Shown: piece after piece, positions 1-7,352 of the stretch | How positions within the stretch are numbered: the first letter of the stretch is position 1 | Layout: every line of letters starts with the position of its first letter | Assembly (NCBI RefSeq): GCF_947387515.1 | Contig: NZ_CANDOB010000002.1 | Location: 496,001-560,000, forward strand | From: Alkalihalobacillus sp. CinArs1 | GTDB taxonomy: Bacteria > Bacillota > Bacilli > Bacillales > Guptibacillaceae | Reading direction: 5' to 3' | Length of the DNA: 64,000 bases | The notes under the pieces: model-generated | Told to the model about the DNA's origin: nothing | Database searches by the model: none | Seen by the model: only the letters and a program-made list of their open reading frames with translations | Made by a program: the position numbers and the translations under genes

Positions 1-629
1 GCATCTACGTGGCCGCCAAGTAACGCATTCACTGCCGGTGCAGCTCCTTCAAAAGGAACATGGTTCAATTCTCCACCAACTTCTTGCTCAAGTGCTGCAG
101 CTGCGAGATGCCAGATTGCCCCAGTTCCTGAGTTTCCAACTTTCAACTTATCCCCTGACTTCATTTCTTCAACGAAATCTTCTAATGTATCCCAAGGTGC
201 ATCAGCTTTTACTGTAATCGCAGCAGGGTCTTCATTTAGCAAAGCGATTGGCTGGAGATCTTCATAAGAGAACTGTGCAAGACCAGAGTGAGGTAGTGTA
301 AGAAGTTCAACGGTAACCATCGTAACGGTATGGCCATCCGCTTTCGCATTCATGCCATTTTGCATTCCAACAGCACCCCCGCCACCTTCACGGTTTACAA
401 CTGCGATCGATTCACCAAGATTTTCTTCAGCTTTGTCAGCAAAAGAGCGTGCTAGGGAATCAGTCCCACCCCCAGCTGCATACGGAACGATTAATTCCAA
501 TGATTGAGTAGGGAAATCACTTGCTTGTTCATCGTCTCCTGCACTACCCGAAGAAGCAGAATTACTGCATGCGCCCAAGACAAGTACCAGTGACATTACT
601 AATGTGAAACGAATCAAATTCATACTCAT
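1..629 (-). CDS. TctC-family tripartite tricarboxylate transporter substrate-binding lipoprotein (partial, 5' part only)
   Basis: Reading the minus strand from ATG 629 gives an uninterrupted frame of about 209 codons that runs off the window edge, so only the N-terminal two thirds is visible. It starts with a lipoprotein signal peptide ending in LGACSNS (lipobox LGAC), followed by the TctC-type opening ELIVPYAAGGGTD and later GGGGAVGMQ, PFEGAAPAVNALLGGH. These proteins bind carboxylates outside the membrane and hand them to a TctAB permease. A GGAGGAGA ribosome binding site lies 8 bases upstream of the start. A second ATG is at 623. The substrate is unknown. It is a paralogue of the complete TctC at 46890. 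Confidence 0.9.
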   Translation of the reverse strand, partial: MSMNLIRFTLVMSLVLVLGACSNSASSGSAGDDEQASDFPTQSLELIVPYAAGGGTDSLARSFADKAEENLGESIAVVNREGGGGAVGMQNGMNAKADGHTVTMVTVELLTLPHSGLAQFSYEDLQPIALLNEDPAAITVKADAPWDTLEDFVEEMKSGDKLKVGNSGTGAIWHLAAAALEQEVGGELNHVPFEGAAPAVNALLGGHVD

Positions 630-660
630 ACCCTTTAATCTCCTCCTAAAATTAAGTCTT

Positions 661-727
661 GTTCCTTAATAAGGAACGTTGTTCTTTATTATGTAACAAG
701 CATAACTGGTTATGAAAACGGTGTCAA
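661..727 (-). promoter_or_regulatory. Promoter and palindromic operator of the tctC-like gene
   Basis: On the minus strand TTGACA (722-727) and TATGCT (699-704) are separated by exactly 17 bases. Downstream of the predicted start lies the perfect palindrome GTTCCTTA-A-TAAGGAAC (661-677), in the leader just upstream of the Shine-Dalgarno. Position suggests a repressor operator; the regulator is not identified. Confidence 0.6.
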
Positions 728-819
728 TGAGAATTTTTTGTTTTTGTTCACACCAAAATGAAACGAAATATTGTTCTGTTCGTATATAAAGTAAATTAAC
801 GATCATAAGGTGGGGTAGC

Positions 820-897
820 GTGGATACTGCTTTCTGGATTGCTGTTTTCTTTGTACTCTTTTTAGCGTTCAGTAGTTTTCGAAGGAAGAAGAAGTAG
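820..897 (+). CDS. Possible 25-residue single-pass membrane peptide
   Basis: GTG-initiated 26-codon frame preceded by AAGGTGGGG at a suitable distance. The peptide has a hydrophobic stretch (AFWIAVFFVLFLAF) followed by a basic tail RRKKK, the layout of tiny Bacillus membrane peptides. It sits between the divergent tctC promoter and a strong terminator at 956-985, which supports a transcript ending there. No homologue is recognised; the frame is short enough to be chance. Confidence 0.35.
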   Translation: MDTAFWIAVFFVLFLAFSSFRRKKK

Positions 898-955
898 TTG
901 TGGTAGTTCATTTTCATATCTAATGGAACAAACAAATTACTAAAAGACGATCCAG

Positions 956-985
956 AAACGCTCAAAAATTTGAGCGTTTTTTATT
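956..985 (+). terminator. Intrinsic terminator
   Basis: Arms AAACGCTCAAA (956-966) and TTTGAGCGTTT (969-979) followed by a T run. Confidence 0.8.
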
Positions 986-1081
986 ATGACTTGATGGAAG
1001 GTTTAGATCGAAGTACACCGAAGTTTTATTAAGTGAAATAGGATTTTAAGTCTGAAGGTATTATTCAAAGGAGGAATTCGT

Positions 1082-1855
1082 ATGAAACTCACTCGTCTTG
1101 GTCATGCGATGTACTTGTTCACAAGTAAAGGTGGAAAGCGGTATTTGGTCGATCCATTCTTTGATATGAACCCTGGGTGTCCGGATGACTATCAAACTGA
1201 GGAATTTATGAAAAGTATCGATGCGGTGTTTTTGACGCATGGGCATTTCGATCATGCAAGCGGGCTTGAGAAATTGCTTGTACATAATCCGGAGTGTACT
1301 GTTGTGGCGCAGTATGAACTAGCGATGATTTTGATCCAAGAGGGTGTTCAGAATGCTTATCCACTCAATTTCGGTGGAACGCTTCAGCTAGATGATGTGG
1401 CAGCAACGATGGTACAGGCGAAGCATACTTCGAGCTACAAGGAAACAGAGGGGACCCCGATCTATGCTGGGGAGTCAGCAGGTTATGTGTTTACTTTTAC
1501 AGATGACCATACCGTCTATCATTCAGGTGATACCGCGCTCATGATGGATATGAAGCTGATCCAGGATGTGTATGAACCGAACATCGCGATCCTGTCATCT
1601 TCCGGCCAGTTTACGATGGGACCTAAGGAAGCGGCGTACGCGGTGAAAAACCTATTGAATGTGGAAACGGTTATTCCGAGTCATACCTTTCCGACGAAAG
1701 AAACAGCTGCCCAACCTGAAACGCTAGAAAAATTGTTAGATGCGTTTCCTGTTGTTCAAAGCATGATGGGGAGAGATGATGAGCTTGCGCATGAGTTGGC
1801 GGGAACGAATACGAAGGTTCTCGTGATGGGGTACGGGGAAGAAGTTGAGCTGTGA
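1082..1855 (+). CDS. MBL-fold metal-dependent hydrolase (UPF0173/UlaG-like)
   Basis: 257-residue metallo-beta-lactamase-fold protein. The zinc-binding signature THGHFDHASG is at about residues 51-60. The start MKLTRLGHAM and the later YHSGDTAL and IPSHTFPT motifs supply the other predicted metal ligands and match UPF0173 hydrolases, whose physiological substrate is not established. Start ATG follows GGAGG (AAAGGAGGAATTCGT). It is a single-gene unit between terminators. Cytoplasmic; no signal peptide. Confidence 0.9.
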   Translation: MKLTRLGHAMYLFTSKGGKRYLVDPFFDMNPGCPDDYQTEEFMKSIDAVFLTHGHFDHASGLEKLLVHNPECTVVAQYELAMILIQEGVQNAYPLNFGGTLQLDDVAATMVQAKHTSSYKETEGTPIYAGESAGYVFTFTDDHTVYHSGDTALMMDMKLIQDVYEPNIAILSSSGQFTMGPKEAAYAVKNLLNVETVIPSHTFPTKETAAQPETLEKLLDAFPVVQSMMGRDDELAHELAGTNTKVLVMGYGEEVEL

Positions 1856-1929
1856 TTGAAATCAGCTTTGATGTAAACTAGTGGATATTTCTTATTTTAT
1901 AGAGATTGTAAAAGGTACTACTACCTAAT

Positions 1930-1965
1930 GACCAGGCTGGTCAACTTTCAGCCTGGTCACTTTAG
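1930..1965 (+). terminator. Hairpin terminator after the MBL hydrolase
   Basis: GACCAGGCTG (1930-1939) pairs with CAGCCTGGTC (1949-1958), followed by a short T-rich tail ACTTTAGTTAT. The weak T run makes termination efficiency uncertain. The rest of the 1856-2174 gap holds only the promoter and operators described next. Confidence 0.55.
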
Positions 1966-2093
1966 TTATCCTTTATTAATTGATAATTAAACGTTAGTGA
2001 AGCTGATTCAGGGAAAATCTTTTTTTCCATTCATGGGAAAATATAGAGGGTTTAAATAGGTGAGGGCAAAAGCAATGATGAGAGTAATGAGTG

Positions 2094-2158
2094 TGTCAAA
2101 AGTATTTGACATTAAATGTAGCTTATACTAATATTATAAATGTAAAAAGTATTTGACA
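2094..2158 (+). promoter_or_regulatory. Promoter with twin TGTCAAA-N4-TTTGACA operators
   Basis: TTGACA (2106-2111) and TAATAT (2129-2134) are 17 bases apart. A perfect palindrome TGTCAAA-AGTA-TTTGACA (2094-2111) overlaps the -35 box, and a near-copy TGTAAAA-AGTA-TTTGACA (2141-2158) lies 47 bases further on, in the leader. The same pair, at 46-base spacing, precedes the paralogous regulator at 39.7 kb, so these are probably autoregulatory sites of the HTH protein. Confidence 0.75.
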
Positions 2159-2174
2159 GGTGAGTGGTGGTTAA

Positions 2175-2381
2175 TTGGAAAATAATATTAAAGAGCTACG
2201 TCAAAAAAGAAAGTTGTCTCAGAAAGATCTTGCAGAGTCTTGTTCCGTTTCGCGCCAAACGATTAATGCGATAGAGAACAATAAATATGATCCAACGCTT
2301 CAGCTTGCCTTTCAATTAGCGTCTGTGTTGGAGACGCCCCTTGATGAGTTGTTCATTTATGAAAACAGTAGTAAGGAGTGA
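2175..2381 (+). CDS. Small XRE-family HTH regulator
   Basis: 68-residue Cro/CI-type DNA-binding protein made almost only of the HTH domain: NIKELRQKRKLSQKDLAESC...SRQTINAIENNKYDPTL. It belongs to the YozG-like group of stand-alone regulators usually paired with a small membrane protein. TTG start after AGGTGAGTGGTGG. It overlaps nothing and is followed immediately by the membrane partner (2389). Likely represses its own promoter through the twin operators upstream. Its closest relative in the window is the protein at 39776, nearly identical over the HTH. Confidence 0.9.
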   Translation: MENNIKELRQKRKLSQKDLAESCSVSRQTINAIENNKYDPTLQLAFQLASVLETPLDELFIYENSSKE

Positions 2382-2388
2382 AACATTT

Positions 2389-2700
2389 TTGGAATTCTTA
2401 GTAATAACAATTGCAGTAGTATTCGTAGTCTTAACAATTGGATTGATAACGGGTAAGAAAGAGTTCGGGGTTGGACCAAATGACGATGAAAGGAAGAGAG
2501 CGATTAAGAATAAATCGATCACTCAAAGTTGGATGACATTGGTGTTATTTTTACTTATTAATTTTTTAACTGATCTGTTTAATGTGAATAAAGAAGTTGC
2601 CGAGCTAAGTTCTGCAAACCTGGAATTATTCTACATAGTAATTGCGATTCTTTCATATTTACTCTTTTATGTTATCAACTCAAAGAAAATGAGCGCTTGA
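2389..2700 (+). CDS. Small membrane protein partner of the XRE regulator
   Basis: About 103 residues from TTG 2389, chosen because GGAG (AAGGAGTG) lies just upstream and because the paralogue at 39978 starts at the equivalent position. It has a hydrophobic N-terminal helix, a charged segment with PNDDERKRAIKNKSITQSW, then two further hydrophobic helices and a conserved end INSKKMSA. No enzymatic motif. The pairing with an HTH protein is conserved at both loci, suggesting a functional module, possibly membrane sensing that affects the regulator. Function unknown. Confidence 0.75.
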   Translation: MEFLVITIAVVFVVLTIGLITGKKEFGVGPNDDERKRAIKNKSITQSWMTLVLFLLINFLTDLFNVNKEVAELSSANLELFYIVIAILSYLLFYVINSKKMSA

Positions 2701-2752
2701 TGTTAGTTTGTTAAACACTTTAGATAGAGAACTGTAAATTAAAGTTCTAGTA

Positions 2753-2780
2753 GTCGAGGATAATTTTCCTCGGCTTTTTT
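2753..2780 (+). terminator. Intrinsic terminator
   Basis: GTCGAGGA (2753-2760) pairs with TCCTCGGC (2767-2774), followed by six T. It ends the HTH/membrane unit. Confidence 0.8.
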
Positions 2781-2851
2781 GTTTTGGGTCTAAAGTAACC
2801 GAGTGTAAAAACGTTCTAAAATCTTCTGTAACTATAGTTATACAAAAAATG

Positions 2852-2886
2852 TACAAATTTGTAGTTATTTGGAATCAGTTTACAAT
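2852..2886 (+). promoter_or_regulatory. Candidate promoter of the bacteriocin-like cluster
   Basis: TTGTAG (2859-2864) and TACAAT (2881-2886) are spaced 16 bases. The perfect palindrome TACAAATTTGTA (2852-2863) overlaps the -35 box and could be an operator. The remaining part of 2887-3007 is AT-rich leader with no further recognisable site. Weak consensus, so tentative. Confidence 0.4.
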
Positions 2887-3007
2887 AATAGTAAAAATCT
2901 TATGGAATTCAGTAAGTTTGCTGTGCTAGGATTTGAAACGTAATACAAAATTGGAATTAACAACCAGAATATTAATTAGTTTTTACTAGAATACGGAGGA
3001 AGATCAA

Positions 3008-3544
3008 ATGATTAATTGGTTAACGGGTGACAACCGTTCTACATACTATATCTTTACGCTTACATTCATTACGTGCTTGGGTACAATGGTATATTCTGTT
3101 TTGAATGAAATGGGACCAACCGAACTAGAGTTAGTTAATAATCTTTTGGAAAAAGACGGCGCACAGGCCTATGCCCTTGTTGGTGTAGTCATAGCATTTA
3201 CTCTATTGTTCATGTTAATTCAAATTTTCTTTAGTAGTGTGTTCTTACATATTATAGCGAAGTTTATCTTTCGGCTTCCGATCTCCTTTAAATCGTTTCA
3301 TCGAGTTTACTTGATTTTTCTTATTATCATTTCTTTAAGCATTTTTTGGCAAGTACTCTTTTATAACAATCAATATGAAATCTTTTTGCTAGCTACTAAT
3401 CCTTTGGTTTTAATAGGAATGCTTGTACTCTTCCTATTGCTAAGAGGGGTAGTTAATATAAACCAGGTTAAACCTCTTCTCTTTACTTTATTTTGTTATG
3501 TGAATTTTATTATCTTTACATCATTATCTTTAGGGGGAAATTAA
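3008..3544 (+). CDS. Multi-pass membrane protein of the bacteriocin-like cluster
   Basis: 178 residues, strongly hydrophobic, about five predicted membrane helices, no catalytic motif. The general pattern resembles Yip1-like membrane proteins. It is the first gene of the cluster, starts after ACGGAGGAAG and ends one base before the putative precursor gene, so the two are cotranscribed. In bacteriocin loci such a gene often serves immunity or maturation; that is inference from position only. Confidence 0.7.
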   Translation: MINWLTGDNRSTYYIFTLTFITCLGTMVYSVLNEMGPTELELVNNLLEKDGAQAYALVGVVIAFTLLFMLIQIFFSSVFLHIIAKFIFRLPISFKSFHRVYLIFLIIISLSIFWQVLFYNNQYEIFLLATNPLVLIGMLVLFLLLRGVVNINQVKPLLFTLFCYVNFIIFTSLSLGGN

Positions 3545-3545
3545 A

Positions 3546-3872
3546 ATGACAAACGTATTGAACATGCAAGCAATCAACAAAAAAGATCTTCTTGGGACAG
3601 TTGCTCTATTAGCAACTATGGTATTAATCGCTGTGAGTGCACAGATGGGTGTTGCTTTCGATATACATAAGGTAGTACCGGGTATTTCAACTGCAGCTGC
3701 ATTAGTAGGTTTAAAGAAAGCATATAGTGCTTACAAAGCTGGTAAGGGTGCTAAGAAAGCAATTGCTGTTATCTTCGGTTGGAACGTAATTGGACTTCTT
3801 GTAAGCTTAATCGGCGACTGGGCAATTGGATATTTACTAGAACACCATATTGAAAAATTGGCTAGCTACTAA
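3546..3872 (+). CDS. Putative circular-bacteriocin precursor peptide
   Basis: 108-residue hydrophobic peptide. Residues 1-35 look like a leader: polar start with KKD at 12-14, then a hydrophobic helix (LLGTVALLATMVLIAVSA). The remainder (about 36-108) contains amphipathic and hydrophobic helices separated by a lysine patch KAGKGAKKA (64-72) and ends in an aromatic residue, LASY. Known circular bacteriocins (enterocin AS-48, circularin A, amylocyclicin families) are 58-70 residue helical bundles with a basic patch, joined head to tail at a hydrophobic or aromatic C-terminus. The neighbours (large membrane protein, SpoIIM-like protein, ABC ATPase) fit. Cleavage site is not determinable here. 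Alternatively a small unrelated membrane protein. Confidence 0.6.
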   Translation: MTNVLNMQAINKKDLLGTVALLATMVLIAVSAQMGVAFDIHKVVPGISTAAALVGLKKAYSAYKAGKGAKKAIAVIFGWNVIGLLVSLIGDWAIGYLLEHHIEKLASY

Positions 3873-3937
3873 GTAATAGAGACTATTAAGTAAAGAGAAG
3901 GGTTTAGCATAGATTAATTTTATTTTGAAAGAGTTGA

Positions 3938-5449
3938 ATGATCGTGAGGAATTCAATCAACATATTGTTAGTACAAACAATCCTAAAAACAATGTTCAAT
4001 CAGTTTCTATATAGCAGTAACGAAGTTGGAGTAGAGTCAGGTTTTACTCGAAAACTAATCACTTCTTTAAGATCATACGTTAGAATTTCACTCACCATCA
4101 TCTACTTGTTTTGGTTTATTATCGCATTTTTGTTTCAAATTTTCTTTCATTACATGAATTTAGATTCACAACAATTAAATATTGTCATTTTATTATTTGG
4201 GATTTTATCTCTGTGCTTTTTCCTAGGTTATACGGTGAACGATGATATTAGAAAATACGCTATGAACAATACATTTTCAATCTATCAAAAGAAAAGGGTT
4301 ATTCTAGCAAATGAATATTTAAGCGCAGGAATTATATGGATATTTATCTTTTTGATGTCGTTCCCTTTTGTTGTGGGTCAACCGCTTTTAAATGGATTGA
4401 ATGGAATGGTCTTTATCCTCCAATTCTTGTTGGTAGTCCTTATTGCGGGTTACATGGTTGGGTTTCTGAAATTTTTCTTTTATACACTTCAGTTTACATA
4501 TACGAGTGAGGTGTGGAGAAGAGGGGGAGAAGTACTTTACCTATTACTCTCTATCTTCATCTTCATTAAGAGAGAAATCATTTTTGAAAGTATCTTATTC
4601 TTTATTAAAACAGTGTTGGAAGGAAACTTAGCGCGATGGATCATTCAGTTTTCACCTAGTAAATTTAGTTTGTATGAACTTAAAATCGACATGTTATGGA
4701 TTGGTACCTTGGGGGGAGTAGTGTTACTTTGTGTATGGCTTTCCGTTCTCTTTGCAAAAATTCTAGTACGTGAAAAGAACAGTACCACAAAAGAGAAGAA
4801 ATCTGTACCGCACCAAGTGGTCAGTATTCATATGAATAAAGTAAGACAATATGGGCTTATTAATATGAATTTCTTAGTAACGTTTGTCGGGACGTTGGCA
4901 ATATCCGTCTATATAAAAAAGGAAGGACTTAACATAGCTAGCGGAACGATGTTTCCTGCGTATTTGTTGGTAAGTTTATACCTTAGTAAGAAATCAACTC
5001 AGCTTGTATTGTTTTGTAAGAGAAATCATAGTTCGATCTTGAATACGACGATGTTGTTTCTTATTTATCCAGGATTGCAATTCTTGGTGATCTACTTGAT
5101 CCTGTCTCCTTCATTAGGGAAAATTAACAATCACCTTACCTTTCTTTTCGGTGGATTATTGCTCATCGCTAGTATCTTATTTCTTTACACAGCGAGCACA
5201 TACCGATTTGAATACTATTTTGAAGCTGGATTACTAGAGAAGCTCGTACAATTCTTGATTATCCTATTTTTGATCCTTACGATCGCTCTCGAAGTTTTAT
5301 TGGTGTATGCAGGTATTACTTCGTTTGTTTATCTATTTGTTCTACCGTTGCTCATCTTAGCAGCGCTCTACTACATTCTTTTAACGAATTTGAAGCATAT
5401 CAGGAGTTTTATGTATGAAAGAACTGCAATTAACAAAGACCATGTTTAA
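3938..5449 (+). CDS. Large multi-pass membrane protein, CirB/AS-48B-like position
   Basis: 503 residues with roughly 12 hydrophobic helices spread along the length and no nucleotide-binding or protease motif. In circularin and AS-48 loci a membrane protein of 500-580 residues follows the precursor gene and is needed for maturation or secretion; size and position match. ATG 3938 is preceded by GAAAGAG. Its 3' end overlaps the next gene by 35 bases, implying coupled translation. Assignment rests on context and topology, not on a recognised motif. Confidence 0.65.
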   Translation: MIVRNSINILLVQTILKTMFNQFLYSSNEVGVESGFTRKLITSLRSYVRISLTIIYLFWFIIAFLFQIFFHYMNLDSQQLNIVILLFGILSLCFFLGYTVNDDIRKYAMNNTFSIYQKKRVILANEYLSAGIIWIFIFLMSFPFVVGQPLLNGLNGMVFILQFLLVVLIAGYMVGFLKFFFYTLQFTYTSEVWRRGGEVLYLLLSIFIFIKREIIFESILFFIKTVLEGNLARWIIQFSPSKFSLYELKIDMLWIGTLGGVVLLCVWLSVLFAKILVREKNSTTKEKKSVPHQVVSIHMNKVRQYGLINMNFLVTFVGTLAISVYIKKEGLNIASGTMFPAYLLVSLYLSKKSTQLVLFCKRNHSSILNTTMLFLIYPGLQFLVIYLILSPSLGKINNHLTFLFGGLLLIASILFLYTASTYRFEYYFEAGLLEKLVQFLIILFLILTIALEVLLVYAGITSFVYLFVLPLLILAALYYILLTNLKHIRSFMYERTAINKDHV

Positions 5450-5987
5450 TCTATTTTACAACAGATTACTCATTAGTTACTTTTTGATTCTAACGATGGT
5501 GTTCGTATTAGTATTTATGTACACAACTAACATAACGCTACTACCACCTGCTGAATTAATAAAAAAAGTAAGCTTTACAGAGATTTTTATCCAGAATATC
5601 TCTTCTTCAACGATTATTTTATTGACCGGGATTATTTCGTTTGGTGCAGTATCTTCAGGAATAATTATCTATAATTTGTATCTATTATCAATAGCAATTC
5701 ATTCTGCTTACGTTCATAGTGGGTCGGTATTCTATTCTTTATTTGTCATTCTTACTCATGGAATTATCGAAATCGTTGCTATCGTTCTTAGTTTCTATCT
5801 TTCAACAATCAGTTTAAGATTAGCTATTAACAAGCTATACAATAAGAGAATTTTCCATGTGCAGAGTTTAAATCAGTTTCTACAACTATTGATTGTTATG
5901 GTTGTGTCGTTAGGCATAGCTGCTTTATTTGAGTCACAGATCACACCGATCGTATTAGAAATTATATTGGAGAGTAAAGCAAAATGA
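5415..5987 (+). CDS. SpoIIM/DUF95-like membrane protein
   Basis: 190 residues, four to five membrane helices. The central part (GAVSSGIIIYNLYLL...THGIIEIVAIVLS, then LSTISLRLA) has the shape of the SpoIIM/DUF95 family: a glycine-rich helix, then H-G-x-x-E in a helix start. DUF95 proteins are a hallmark of circular bacteriocin clusters. AGGAG lies 9 bases before the ATG, inside the preceding gene. The 3' end overlaps the ATPase by ATGA, so these genes form one translationally coupled unit. A sporulation role is unlikely given the context. Confidence 0.7.
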   Translation: MKELQLTKTMFNLFYNRLLISYFLILTMVFVLVFMYTTNITLLPPAELIKKVSFTEIFIQNISSSTIILLTGIISFGAVSSGIIIYNLYLLSIAIHSAYVHSGSVFYSLFVILTHGIIEIVAIVLSFYLSTISLRLAINKLYNKRIFHVQSLNQFLQLLIVMVVSLGIAALFESQITPIVLEIILESKAK

Positions 5988-6649
5988 TTAAAGTAAAGGG
6001 ACTTACAAAATCGTATCAAAAGAAAGTGCTATCAGAAGTTGACTTTGAATTAGAGTACGGAAAAATATATTGTCTGCTTGGGAGAAATGGCGTGGGAAAG
6101 ACTACCCTCATGAAAATCATGGCAGGAATGCTCGAATATGATGCTGGTGACATACAAGTGGTTGATGATGAAAACCATTCAGAGTGTTTTCACTATGTAA
6201 CTGAGCCACCTGTTTTTCTTGATTACTTGTCGGGTTTTGACAATATTAAGTTTGTTTCCCAATTACATAATTTATCTTTAACAGACATGCAATTAAAGAA
6301 GTTTATACAAAATCAGGGTTTAGAACAATTCGCTGATGATTTAGTGGTGAATTATTCGCAAGGAATGAAACATCAATTGTCTTTAGCGATTGCATTCCTA
6401 ATCAACCCTTACGCATTGTTATTAGATGAACCGCTTGTATCTCTGGATCCGGTTAATATCGTTACCATGCAAAAAAAATTAAAAGAATTTGCTACACAAG
6501 GCAACATTGTATTTCTATCCACACACATGCTGCCCATTGCAAATAAATTGGCGGATGAAATACTAATTTTAAAAGATGGAACGGTTAATATCATACCGAA
6601 TGATCTCTCCGAAGAAGAGCTAGAAAAGCTTGTTTTAAAGAAAATATAA
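5984..6649 (+). CDS. ABC transporter ATP-binding protein of the bacteriocin-like cluster
   Basis: 221-residue ABC ATPase: Walker A GRNGVGKT (34-41), signature YSQGMKHQ, Walker B LLLDEP, H-loop STHM. The single-domain size matches CirD-type ATPases that energise export or self-protection. It overlaps the DUF95 gene by 4 bases and is followed after 14 bases by the secreted protein gene. Membrane partner is presumably the 503- and/or 190-residue protein. Confidence 0.9.
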   Translation: MIKVKGLTKSYQKKVLSEVDFELEYGKIYCLLGRNGVGKTTLMKIMAGMLEYDAGDIQVVDDENHSECFHYVTEPPVFLDYLSGFDNIKFVSQLHNLSLTDMQLKKFIQNQGLEQFADDLVVNYSQGMKHQLSLAIAFLINPYALLLDEPLVSLDPVNIVTMQKKLKEFATQGNIVFLSTHMLPIANKLADEILILKDGTVNIIPNDLSEEELEKLVLKKI

Positions 6650-6663
6650 TAGGAGTGAGAAAT

Positions 6664-7041
6664 ATGAAACAACTATCGATTTTATTGGTACTGGTTTTAA
6701 GTATGACCCTTCCGGTATTGACTGGAGCCTCATCCATTCAGTATGGAGCTGGCGAATGGGATGATAAGGGTACTGACACATTTAAAACCAAAAGTAAGGT
6801 GATTTATTCTGGGGGAGGAAACTTTAAAGCTTGTATGATTGGTGGTAGTGGTGTTCACGAAGTAACACTATGGGAAGCTGACAGTAATCCTGATGATAAA
6901 CTAGCATATGGATTGCTTTCTCCTGGAACATGCAAAGTCTGGTATGGATTGTCAGATGAGATTGATGGAAAGAATAATAAAGCAGAACTTTACTTAACAA
7001 AATCAGGAGGCAATGCAATCACTGTCGAGTTTGAAGATTAA
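6664..7041 (+). CDS. Secreted two-cysteine protein of unknown function
   Basis: 125 residues from ATG 6664, selected because AGGAGTGA lies directly upstream; a GTG at 6655 would place the Shine-Dalgarno inside the gene. Residues 1 to about 24 form a signal peptide (LSILLVLVLSMTLPVLTGASS). The mature part is acidic, rich in Gly, Ser and Thr, with beta-strand-like pattern and two cysteines (KACMI and GTCKVW) that could form a disulfide. Last gene before the terminator, so part of the bacteriocin-like unit. No family recognised. It could be a second secreted effector or a binding/immunity protein. Confidence 0.75.
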   Translation: MKQLSILLVLVLSMTLPVLTGASSIQYGAGEWDDKGTDTFKTKSKVIYSGGGNFKACMIGGSGVHEVTLWEADSNPDDKLAYGLLSPGTCKVWYGLSDEIDGKNNKAELYLTKSGGNAITVEFED

Positions 7042-7080
7042 ACGTAATACTCTCAAAGTTATAGCAGTTGAATTTTTTAT

Positions 7081-7115
7081 AAAAGATTGAGGCGCAATTG
7101 CCTTAATCTTTTTTG
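7081..7115 (+). terminator. Terminator of the bacteriocin-like cluster
   Basis: AAAAGATTGAGGC (7081-7093) pairs with GCCTTAATCTTTT (with a G-T pair), followed by more T. Confidence 0.8.
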
Positions 7116-7146
7116 ATCATGCATCAATTTCTACTATTCAATTTTG

Positions 7147-7293
7147 TGCAAACGGTTGCTTAACTGCTGTAGTTTGGTATATACTGTGAAAGTATAATTT
7201 TCCAGTGACGTAAAAGGATAGATTCATTGCACGCAGTCAGTCGATCAATGTGGAATTAGCCTACTTTTTTAATCTTTAATGCAAGCGATTGCA
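7147..7293 (+). promoter_or_regulatory. Promoter with two LacI/GalR-type operators
   Basis: TTGCTT (7156-7161) and TATACT (7180-7185) are 18 bases apart. TGCAAACGGTTGCT (7147-7160) overlaps the -35 box and TGCAAGCGATTGCA (7280-7293) lies 133 bases downstream in the leader. Both have the LacI-family half-site pattern around a central CG; the C and G at the outer positions fit sugar-specific LacI repressors better than CcpA. The spacing would allow looping. The regulator is not in the window. Confidence 0.6.
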
Positions 7294-7352
7294 CAAATCA
7301 ATAATAAACACATTTCGTTTCGCAGCTGTTCGTGCACGTATAGGAGGAAATC

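Noticed and set aside
5415-5987. Sporulation protein SpoIIM
   Set aside because: Too short a match and placed between bacteriocin-type genes, with coupled translation to an ABC ATPase.
3008-7041. Lanthipeptide or sactipeptide cluster
   Set aside because: No LanB, LanC, LanM or radical SAM enzyme, and the peptide lacks a Cys-rich core.
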